8,650 nt of DNA, from positions 1 through 8,650 of the forward strand of contig JAAYJY010000101.1 in NCBI GenBank assembly GCA_012522705.1. The letters run 5' to 3'. Made by a program: the position numbers and the translations under genes. The stretch comes from Syntrophomonadaceae bacterium (GTDB taxonomy: Bacteria; Bacillota; Syntrophomonadia; Syntrophomonadales; Syntrophomonadaceae). The number at the start of each line of letters is the position of its first letter. Position 1 is the first letter of the stretch. Below the pieces are notes generated by a model. That model was not told the DNA's origin, searched no databases, and worked only from the letters and a program-made list of their open reading frames with translations. Positions 1-5,455 of this stretch are shown here, piece after piece.

Positions 1-28
1 CCAGACGAACCGTTTTTTTGGCATTCAT
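1..28 (-). CDS. Start of a gene downstream of lemA (5' end only)
   Basis: An ATG at 28-26 opens a frame reading MNAKKTVRL up to the window edge. The lemA stop codon forms part of a TAAGGAG ribosome binding site eight bases before this ATG, so the gene is almost certainly co-transcribed, and perhaps translationally coupled, with lemA. A second ATG at 24-22 in another frame would read MPKKRFVW, but it sits 12 bases from the ribosome binding site and is less likely. The basic start would suit a signal peptide. Genes after lemA often encode TPM-domain membrane proteins or M48 peptidases, but nine residues cannot decide the product. Confidence 0.45.
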
Positions 29-40
29 GGACAAGGCTCC

Positions 41-598
41 TTAAAAATTGACGTTCACGCTCTGCCGGGCTTCAGTTTCGCCCTGCAGGGTGAAGTAATC
101 GGCCATCGAGAATCCCAACAGCCCGGCCACCAGATTATTGGGAAAGACCTCGATCTTGGTGTTGAATTTCTGGACCGTATCATTAAAGAATTGGCGGGCA
201 AAAGCAATCTTGCTCTCGGTATCGCTGAGCTCCGCCTGCAGCTGCAAAAAGTTGGTGTTGGCCTTGAGCTCCGGATAGGCTTCGGCCACCGCAAACAGTG
301 ACTTCAGGGCACCACTCAACATATTTTCGGCCTGGATCTGGTCCTTGACGTTCTGAGCAGACATGGCCATGTTACGGGCCTGGGTCACGCTCTCCAGGGT
401 GGACTTCTCATGCTGGGCATAGCCCTTGACGGTGTTGACCAGATTAGGAATCAAATCATAACGCCGCTTCAATTGTACATCCACCTGTGCCCAGGCGTTC
501 TGCACCCGCTGCCGCAATTGCACCAGCCCATTGTAGATGACCACCAGGAATACCGCCAACAATACCACGACAACTCCGAGAACTATCAATCCAACCAT
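41..598 (-). CDS. lemA: LemA family membrane protein
   Basis: This is a full-length LemA protein of 185 residues, the usual size for the family. A single N-terminal membrane helix covers roughly residues 3-23. It is followed by the family signature of long helices: NGLVQLRQRVQNAWAQVDVQ, then KRRYDLIPNLVNTVKGYAQHE, then the NTNFLQLQAELSDTESKIAF segment, and an end with FNTKIEVFPNNLVAGLLGF. The N-terminus is expected outside, with the helical bundle in the cytoplasm. The biochemical role of LemA is not established; the genes commonly sit beside membrane proteases or TPM-domain proteins, and a further gene starts right after this one. The ATG at 598 is preceded by GGAGGAGG at eight bases, which supports the start. 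Family assignment is secure; function is not known. Confidence 0.96.
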   Translation of the reverse strand: MVGLIVLGVVVVLLAVFLVVIYNGLVQLRQRVQNAWAQVDVQLKRRYDLIPNLVNTVKGYAQHEKSTLESVTQARNMAMSAQNVKDQIQAENMLSGALKSLFAVAEAYPELKANTNFLQLQAELSDTESKIAFARQFFNDTVQKFNTKIEVFPNNLVAGLLGFSMADYFTLQGETEARQSVNVNF

Positions 599-655
599 TC
601 TTTAAACCTCCTCCAAAATTATTTCCCGCTTCAAATCATATCCTTACACTATTAT

Positions 656-671
656 CCAGTTTACCAGTTTA
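656..671. repeat. 8-bp tandem direct repeat (ccagttta twice)
   Basis: The word ccagttta occurs twice head to tail on the plus strand, reading TAAACTGG twice on the strand that lemA uses. It lies about 60-75 bases before the lemA ATG, next to the -10-like word GATAAT. It could be a pair of half-sites for a regulator of lemA. No factor can be named from the sequence. Confidence 0.5.
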
Positions 672-681
672 ATAATAGTCC

Positions 682-703
682 AACGATGGTTTAACGATGG
701 TTA
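682..703. repeat. 11-bp tandem direct repeat (aacgatggttt / aacgatggtta)
   Basis: Two head-to-tail 11-bp copies differ only in their last base. On the lemA strand they read as TAACCATCGTT followed by AAACCATCGTT. An 11-bp period puts both copies on one face of the helix, which is the arrangement bound by OmpR/PhoB/PhoP-class response regulators. The location about 85-105 bases upstream of lemA would suit an activator site. The repeat is seen directly; the regulator class is inference. Confidence 0.5.
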
Positions 704-897
704 AGCAACTATTGAGGCAGGGGCAGTTCCTTGGGTGAAGGAAAAGAGATAGAAGCGGACATCCAACCATAAGAATTTTCCCCGACCGGGAACTTGTGTC
801 AAAGAACGTTCACTCTCATCCCACCCATAATGATCAGGTTTCTCCGGAATACAGTGTTTGCTCCTTGACGTTAAGCGTGGTGGTGCCTCACGCCCCC

Positions 898-1236
898 CTA
901 CATAAACATGGAAAACCCTTCAATCTCTTTTACTTCCTTATTGAAGGGCACCCGGGCCGCTTCAATGGCCTCCGGCACCCGGTCGAAATTGTTGATGATC
1001 ACCCCGCCCATTTGATCCGAAAACCAGATATAGATCGGTTTCCCCCCCTGGCGTCCTTTGATCTCCAGGCCCCCGTAAGCTGCATTGGCGGCCAGCAATG
1101 CTGAGCCGGCCGGCTGGGTCGAGGATGCGCGTCCGCTGACCACTGATAGAAAAGCCAGGGCCAGAAATAGCTTTCTGAACCAACCGGGGTTCCGCAAGCT
1201 TACCAAATCGACCGCAGCCATTTCGTCAAACCGCAT
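898..1236 (-). CDS. C-terminal PH-like fragment, in frame after a stop codon
   Basis: These 112 codons read in exactly the same frame as the membrane protein just upstream, separated from its end only by TAA and one GAA codon. It begins MRFDEMAAVDL, which looks like the middle strands of a bacterial PH-like domain. Then come a hydrophobic stretch (about residues 22-34) and a YGGLEIKGRQGGKPIYIW segment with a terminal helix (NNFDRVPEAIEAARV), as at the end of such domains. I therefore read it as the rest of the upstream protein rather than an independent gene. Translation could still restart: ATG at 1236 has AAGGGTG eight bases upstream. If made alone, the hydrophobic stretch would act as a membrane anchor. 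Function unknown. Confidence 0.6.
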   Translation of the reverse strand: MRFDEMAAVDLVSLRNPGWFRKLFLALAFLSVVSGRASSTQPAGSALLAANAAYGGLEIKGRQGGKPIYIWFSDQMGGVIINNFDRVPEAIEAARVPFNKEVKEIEGFSMFM

Positions 1237-1239
1237 TTC

Positions 1240-1242
1240 TTA
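1240..1242 (-). other. In-frame TAA splitting a membrane/PH-like gene
   Basis: The minus-strand codon order here is GGT GTA TAA GAA ATG CGG. The reading frame on both sides of the TAA is the same, and the protein sequence on both sides appears to belong to one PH-like domain (YRIELTPQALSLISFKGV before it, MRFDEMAAVDL after it). TAA is also the normal stop of other genes here (lemA, 3522, 4661), so code reassignment is excluded. A point mutation, a sequencing error, or a stop with reinitiation are the options. Confidence 0.7.
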
Positions 1243-2157
1243 TACACCCTTAAAACTTATCAATGACAGGGCTTGCGGTGTCAGTTCAATTCGGTAAGAA
1301 GCACTCCAGGCATTGCTGTAGAACAGGTAGATGCTGATACAGGCAAGCAGCCACATGGCCAACGTAATCGGCCATAACCCGGTGATAGCCTGGATGGTCC
1401 CTCCATTGACCAAATAAGGCGATCCATAAAAAGGTGCCAACAGGATCACCCCTACCAGGTCTCCGGCTACCATGCTGCCGGTGGAGTAACTGATATCATC
1501 AGGCAGTTTTTTTCGCCGGGGCAGGAATATGTATAGCAGCAAGCCCAATATCATGATAATGATACCGATAGTACGGTAAGGATGGTAAAGCCATCCCGGT
1601 GCTGCCCGGTAGGGTGACGACATGGCCCCCACACTGGTCTGATAATCATGGTATTTTAAACGCAGATAAAGCGTTTCACTGCCGCTGCCAGTGCTGATAT
1701 AGGCGGTTTGGGCATCACCCTCCCGCAACCCCCATTGGGTATAGGGTATTTCATCCGGGTTAAAGAATACCTCGACCGGCCTGGTTGGCTTCCAAAAGTC
1801 GTCCTTATCTTCTTCACTGACCCGGCTGCCATAGGCAGAGCTACCATATTGGCCGCTGCTGGCCAGGCTGACCTGCTCAAAAAACATCCCCCATTGGCCG
1901 CTATCCACAGCCAGCACCTGCCCACCACTTTTTTCCCGGATATATTCATCCAGAGGCAAGGCGCTGAGCCGTCTCTTTTCGGAAGTGACCAAGCCGCTAT
2001 GGGTTCTCAATTCGCCCGCCTGTTCCTCTTCCCAGTCCACCGCGCTCACGCTGATCATAGCCGGGGCCACGTAGAAAAACAAAGCCAGACCCAGCAGTAT
2101 CCCTGTCAACAAGGCCAAACGCCGCCACAATTCGCTTTTACCTGATGCTATCACCAT
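1240..2157 (-). CDS. Four-helix membrane protein with extracytoplasmic domain, C-terminal PH-like domain truncated
   Basis: The 305-residue product has a first membrane helix at about residues 14-36 and a 160-residue loop, probably extracytoplasmic (about 37-195), containing a WKPTRPVEVFFNPDE-type segment. Three further helices follow near 196-213, 228-247 and 260-281. After the last helix the chain begins a strand-rich domain (SYRIELTPQALSLI) that stops abruptly at FKGV. The remainder is found in frame after the TAA. The start is one of two adjacent ATGs: AAGGAGG lies seven bases before 2157 and four before 2160, so 2157 is slightly preferred. The gene follows the zinc-ribbon gene by 48 bases and is probably in its operon. 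I do not recognise a named family. It is likely an envelope or receptor-like protein of unknown function and possibly a pseudogene. Confidence 0.75.
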   Translation of the reverse strand: MVIASGKSELWRRLALLTGILLGLALFFYVAPAMISVSAVDWEEEQAGELRTHSGLVTSEKRRLSALPLDEYIREKSGGQVLAVDSGQWGMFFEQVSLASSGQYGSSAYGSRVSEEDKDDFWKPTRPVEVFFNPDEIPYTQWGLREGDAQTAYISTGSGSETLYLRLKYHDYQTSVGAMSSPYRAAPGWLYHPYRTIGIIIMILGLLLYIFLPRRKKLPDDISYSTGSMVAGDLVGVILLAPFYGSPYLVNGGTIQAITGLWPITLAMWLLACISIYLFYSNAWSASYRIELTPQALSLISFKGV

Positions 2158-2205
2158 CATAAATCCTCCTTGCAACCGATGATGGAAACTATTTCCTTAC
2201 CAGCT

Positions 2206-3369
2206 TCAGCTCTGGGTACGGTCATCCTTGATGATGGCATGGTTGGGCGACCACTTCCTGACCGTGTCGGCTGCCTGGGCGGCATCGATAGTGGTGATAG
2301 CGGTCAATTTATAGTAATCGTCCTTACCCCCCGGGTTTTTGACCGCCACTATGCCCCGCCCGGGAGCATAGTAGGTAAGAGCCTGGTGATCCGCCGCCCG
2401 GTTGTCTTCATGTACGATGAGACAGTTCTCGATGACCGTGAAACCCAAATCCAGGTTTACGCCCACATCCATTACCGTCCAGGTAGCCTGGCCATATGCA
2501 TCCTGGTAATTCCAAGGCTGGCCCACCGTTAGGTTGTTTTTTAAAACTGGAAAGATTTCGTTGGGAGAGTCATCCAGGATATAGTAGGTCCCGTCGGCCC
2601 GCTCCACATAGTGAAAACCAAAACCATACTCCTCACCCATATCAACCCCGACTTCCCCTTCCCTTACCCGGACCGCTTCGTCGGAAACGACCCGGCCACT
2701 GATGCGGTCTACCACCCCCACGGTGCCGTCCGGGTAATTGACCAAAGCCGTACACTTGAGTCCCGGTTCGGACAGGTAGGTGGCCGCCCGGGACAGGTCG
2801 ACCTTGGGGGCAGTCGGGGCTGGTGAGCCGGGTGCATTCTGCCCGCCGGCATTGGCGGCCGGGCTGCTGGTCGGCTGGGTCGCCGCCGGTCCGGGTACAC
2901 CAATATTACCACCGGAATCACCCTTGGACAGCCACCAGTACACTCCCCCGCCGCCCAGGAAAAGGATTGCCAACAAAGCCACCATTATGAGCAGCGCTTT
3001 TTGGTTGCCCCCGCTGCCCTGTCCGATCTCCCCGGTCATCCTGGAATTGGAGCCGGACCCCATTGCCTGGCTGCCCCCTGGCATCTGGGCAGTCCCCATG
3101 ACCTCGTTGCGAAAAGGCCCGCCCATCCCGCCCGGGGGTGGAGATTGGGCTGCCGCCGACGGCGGAGCCGTACCGCTGGCAGGCTGTGGTACAGGGGCGG
3201 CCGGTGTTGGCCCGGATAGCGGAACCGGTGCTTTCGGCTGGGTTGGCGGGGACGGCGAGCGTAAATCCCCGGCCCCTATCGATTGGGTATCGAATCCACA
3301 GTCACCGCAGAATCGTTCACCAGGTGTCAAAGCTGCTCCGCATCCCGGACAAAATTTCAATTCACTCAT
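2206..3369 (-). CDS. Membrane-anchored zinc-ribbon protein with extracytoplasmic domain
   Basis: The 387-residue protein has four parts. An N-terminal zinc ribbon uses C7, C10, C21 and C24 (CPGC and CGDC, ten residues apart). A disordered Pro/Gly/Ser/Ala linker covers about 35-122. One membrane helix (about 124-147, ALLIMVALLAILFLGGGG) follows, then a second low-complexity linker. The folded C-terminal domain (about 195-387) contains C206 and C316, which might form a disulfide, and a YYAPGRGIVAVKN motif of the type seen in bacterial lipoprotein-like beta domains. The predicted topology is ribbon in the cytoplasm and C-terminal domain outside, suggesting a sensor or scaffold. ATG at 3369 has AAAGGAAGTG about eight bases upstream. 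A candidate promoter lies just before it, and the PH-like membrane gene follows. Function unknown. Confidence 0.85.
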   Translation of the reverse strand: MSELKFCPGCGAALTPGERFCGDCGFDTQSIGAGDLRSPSPPTQPKAPVPLSGPTPAAPVPQPASGTAPPSAAAQSPPPGGMGGPFRNEVMGTAQMPGGSQAMGSGSNSRMTGEIGQGSGGNQKALLIMVALLAILFLGGGGVYWWLSKGDSGGNIGVPGPAATQPTSSPAANAGGQNAPGSPAPTAPKVDLSRAATYLSEPGLKCTALVNYPDGTVGVVDRISGRVVSDEAVRVREGEVGVDMGEEYGFGFHYVERADGTYYILDDSPNEIFPVLKNNLTVGQPWNYQDAYGQATWTVMDVGVNLDLGFTVIENCLIVHEDNRAADHQALTYYAPGRGIVAVKNPGGKDDYYKLTAITTIDAAQAADTVRKWSPNHAIIKDDRTQS

Positions 3370-3397
3370 GGCTGTTCACTTCCTTTTCAAGTGGGTC

Positions 3398-3424
3398 ATT
3401 ATATCCGATGGCATCCAGTTCCAA
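3398..3424 (-). promoter_or_regulatory. Candidate sigma-A-type promoter for the zinc-ribbon membrane gene
   Basis: On the minus strand a perfect TATAAT (3403-3398) lies about 30 bases before the ATG at 3369. TTGGAA at 3424-3419 could serve as the -35, but the spacer is only 15 bases, shorter than the usual 17. Transcription would begin near 3391, giving a very short leader that still includes the ribosome binding site. The good -10 with an off-length spacer and adjacent palindrome would suit a regulated promoter. Confidence 0.4.
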
Positions 3425-3428
3425 ACAC

Positions 3429-3442
3429 CTCCCCTAGGGGAG
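3429..3442. promoter_or_regulatory. 14-bp perfect palindrome, possible operator
   Basis: CTCCCCTAGGGGAG is perfectly self-complementary and stands four bases upstream of the candidate -35 of the zinc-ribbon membrane gene. Two-fold symmetry suits a dimeric regulator. It could also fold as a five-pair stem with a CTAG loop, but no T-run follows, so a terminator is unlikely. Confidence 0.4.
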
Positions 3443-3493
3443 ATAAGAACCGTACAGAGCCTGGACAACTATTGCGGTCCATCAGGTAGAGTT

Positions 3494-3517
3494 AAAACCC
3501 CAGCTGCTGCTCAGGTT
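3494..3517 (-). terminator. Weak intrinsic terminator candidate after the soluble zinc-ribbon gene
   Basis: Four bases after the stop codon of the upstream gene, the minus strand reads AACCTGAGC, an AGCA loop, then GCTGGGGTT and a short T-run. AACC pairs with GGTT and AGC with GCT; the two positions between are one wobble and one mismatch. The imperfect stem and short T-run make this modest. It would separate the effector-side transcription unit from the membrane-side one. Confidence 0.35.
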
Positions 3518-3521
3518 CTGT

Positions 3522-4634
3522 TTATATCGCCGTTCCGCAGCTGGTGCAGAATTTCTTGCCCGGTTTCAATTCCGCTCCGCATTGGCCGCAGAATTTCATG
3601 GCCGGGGCTTCCGCTTGGGCAGCTTTGGCCGGGGCAGTGCCACCCACTACTTCTTGCAGGACCTCGGTCCATTTCATCAGGGAGCTGATAAGGTCGGGCA
3701 AGGTGCTGGCCTGATGCCGGAACCGCGACCCGCCCCCGCCCATCGTCTCGAAGGAGAAGATATGGTTGGTAAAGGCGGTGGAGGTCAGAAACATCCGGGA
3801 AAGGCTTTTTTCCTGGCCATTGACCAAAGCTGTGGCCTGGCAGCCGACCGATCCCAGCCAACTGGTGATTATCTCAGCGCCCATGAGCTGCGTCCGTTCC
3901 CCCAGGGTCAACACGTTTTCATGGCTGCTTAGGAATCCTAATCCTTCCGCCTTTTTCATATGCTCCGGTTTCAAGGCGATACTGCTCCCCTTGAGGCCGG
4001 GAGTGATTTCAAACAGGGTGGGCAGAAGCCAGCGTTTGTCCTGGCTGGCCAGGGCGCGTTTGAGCAGATCCACAAAATCCCCCGTGCTGATATCCAGGCC
4101 CAAGTTGCCCTGATAAGCCAGCATGCTCTCCATGTAGGAGCGGCGGTAGATGTCGATGCAGTGCAGGGCACAGACCAAAACCTCGGTTTCCATGCTGTCG
4201 GGAAACACCGGCTGGTAGGCGCTGTCGGCATTGGAGGCATAGATATCAGCCCACCATTGCCAGAAGGATTCCTCATTGTCAAACAGCAGCAGCAAGAGAT
4301 TATCGTCACTGCCCTGAAAAAGAACCAGCACATCATAGTCTTCCAGGGAGAGAAAGGCATGATAGGTCTCTTCGGCTGAACCGGCTCCGCCGCGGTGGAA
4401 TTCCAGCTTCACTGCCGGTGTCAATAAATGCCGGGCCAACCGGTTCAAATTCGGGCTCTCGGCTAATTCTTTGAAGAACTCCGAGGGACTGCTGGTGGCC
4501 CCCTGTTCTGCATTATAGGTGAATAACGAAAGCTGGTTGCCATTGGCTCCCGAGCGCCTGAATAAATGGTCGATATCACCCGGTGTCAGCTTGTATAAAC
4601 CAATAATAGCCGTATTGTCCTGATTCGCGTCCAT
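3522..4634 (-). CDS. Soluble protein of unknown family with C-terminal zinc ribbon
   Basis: This 370-residue protein has no signal peptide or membrane helix. Residues 1-330 form an unrecognised mixed alpha/beta region. It includes strand-like stretches (DYDVLVLFQ near 99-107, LLLLLFDNEESFWQWWADIY near 113-132) and helices with ALHCIDIYRRSYMESML near 156-172. An Ala/Pro linker leads to a zinc ribbon with C349, C352, C363 and C366, the same CxxC-x10-CxxC pattern as at the N-terminus of the protein encoded just downstream. The ATG at 4634 is chosen over upstream in-frame starts because AAGGAGG lies seven bases before it. It follows the 264-residue gene by 26 bases and is probably in the same operon as the repeat/cyclase-like gene. 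A chaperone, adaptor or second protective protein would fit the position, but nothing in the sequence shows this. Confidence 0.85.
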   Translation of the reverse strand: MDANQDNTAIIGLYKLTPGDIDHLFRRSGANGNQLSLFTYNAEQGATSSPSEFFKELAESPNLNRLARHLLTPAVKLEFHRGGAGSAEETYHAFLSLEDYDVLVLFQGSDDNLLLLLFDNEESFWQWWADIYASNADSAYQPVFPDSMETEVLVCALHCIDIYRRSYMESMLAYQGNLGLDISTGDFVDLLKRALASQDKRWLLPTLFEITPGLKGSSIALKPEHMKKAEGLGFLSSHENVLTLGERTQLMGAEIITSWLGSVGCQATALVNGQEKSLSRMFLTSTAFTNHIFSFETMGGGGSRFRHQASTLPDLISSLMKWTEVLQEVVGGTAPAKAAQAEAPAMKFCGQCGAELKPGKKFCTSCGTAI

Positions 4635-4641
4635 ACTGCCG

Positions 4642-4648
4642 CCTCCTT
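4642..4648 (-). promoter_or_regulatory. Ribosome binding site fixing the start of the soluble zinc-ribbon gene
   Basis: The minus strand reads AAGGAGG, then seven bases, then ATG at 4634. The frame stays open upstream to 4742, overlapping the preceding gene, but none of those earlier starts has a comparable site. Confidence 0.8.
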
Positions 4649-4660
4649 TATAAACCATCT

Positions 4661-5455
4661 TTAATAGGTATCCCCGCTCCAAACCTCCCCGCGTTCGATG
4701 CGCTGCAATTGCCGCTCGCCCTTGAGTCCGATATAGGGACAATCTTCGACCGATGACATTAATGTAAGTGATTCATCCCCCGGTTTTATCCAGTGCAGTT
4801 TGCCGGCTTCGATCCATGGGCCCAGTTCAAAATCATAATCATTTATATGCAGATCAAATTCACCCCAGCGCACCATATTTTCCTGATCTACAAAAGTATA
4901 TATGCGGGTGCCCCAAGTGTTGACCCTGGTCATATCCTCCGGCGCCGTATCGGCAAAATAAAATACGGCATATCCCTGATGGGTACCGATGGGAAATGAA
5001 GAGATGACTGCCCGGGTCTCCTCTTGGTCCAATAAACGGGGCAGAACCCCGGGGACTCCGGCACCAGGCTTGCATAAAAACGGCGCATTATCGATTCCGC
5101 CTTTCAGTGTCACCGCTCCATCCAGGGCAAAATAGGTGGGGGGCAGTTCTTCTGTCCGCCTGACCGGGGCATCATAATTCCACCACAGACCATCCAACCC
5201 AAAAAGATCTATGCAATAATCCACTGTTTCCCCGGTGAAGGGACAACGGGAAAGCGGCACCACCGGCAGCCAGTTTTCATATTCATCCCGCATCCCCGCC
5301 AGCTGTTCCTGCAATTCTTCCATGGCCGCTTCTGCCGCCATTGTATCCCCCTGGCCGTCCTGCAGCCGGGTTAGATCATAGTCCCGCCATTGTTCCAGTT
5401 TGATGAAGTAGCTCTGCAGGAATCTCTTTCTTTCTTCTCCATTCATGGTTGTCAT
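4661..5455 (-). CDS. Soluble protein of unknown family coupled to the cyclase-like gene; candidate immunity or accessory protein
   Basis: The 264-residue product starts at the ATG of an ATGA overlap: its start codon at 5455-5453 shares bases with the TGA of the upstream gene at 5454-5452, and GGGGGAG lies seven bases before it. This indicates translational coupling. The N-terminal 65 residues are helical and charged. The rest is rich in aromatic and acidic residues, with RCPFTGETVDYCIDLFGLDG (70-89), a strand-rich core (GYAVFYFAD, WGTRIYTFVD) and RWGEFDLHINDYDFELGPW (196-214). There is no signal peptide or membrane helix, so it should be cytoplasmic. I do not recognise the family. A small soluble protein directly behind a toxin-like C-terminus is the usual place for an immunity protein, but this is position-based inference only. 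Confidence 0.85.
   Translation of the reverse strand: MTTMNGEERKRFLQSYFIKLEQWRDYDLTRLQDGQGDTMAAEAAMEELQEQLAGMRDEYENWLPVVPLSRCPFTGETVDYCIDLFGLDGLWWNYDAPVRRTEELPPTYFALDGAVTLKGGIDNAPFLCKPGAGVPGVLPRLLDQEETRAVISSFPIGTHQGYAVFYFADTAPEDMTRVNTWGTRIYTFVDQENMVRWGEFDLHINDYDFELGPWIEAGKLHWIKPGDESLTLMSSVEDCPYIGLKGERQLQRIERGEVWSGDTY

Larger units (their letters stand above)
599..897 (-). promoter_or_regulatory. Non-coding gap upstream of lemA, probable promoter region
   Basis: No convincing gene lies in these 299 bases on either strand. The half nearest lemA is AT-rich and contains two sets of short tandem direct repeats (656-671 and 682-703), the lemA ribbon of GGAGGAGG just before the ATG, and several weak -10-like words (GATAAT, TATGAT on the minus strand), none with a good -35 at standard spacing. 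An activator-dependent promoter would fit. Small hairpins exist (778-792, and one close after the preceding stop near 877-896), but none is followed by a T-run, so I see no clear terminator for the upstream gene. Confidence 0.4.

Noticed and set aside
778..792. Hairpin TTCCC/GGGAA as a terminator before lemA
   Set aside because: The stem is only five pairs and no T-run follows on the transcribed strand.
2780..3688. Plus-strand open frame of 302 residues
   Set aside because: It is antisense to the zinc-ribbon gene and the promoter gap, its composition is the complement of the Pro/Gly linker, and it has no homology-like motif.
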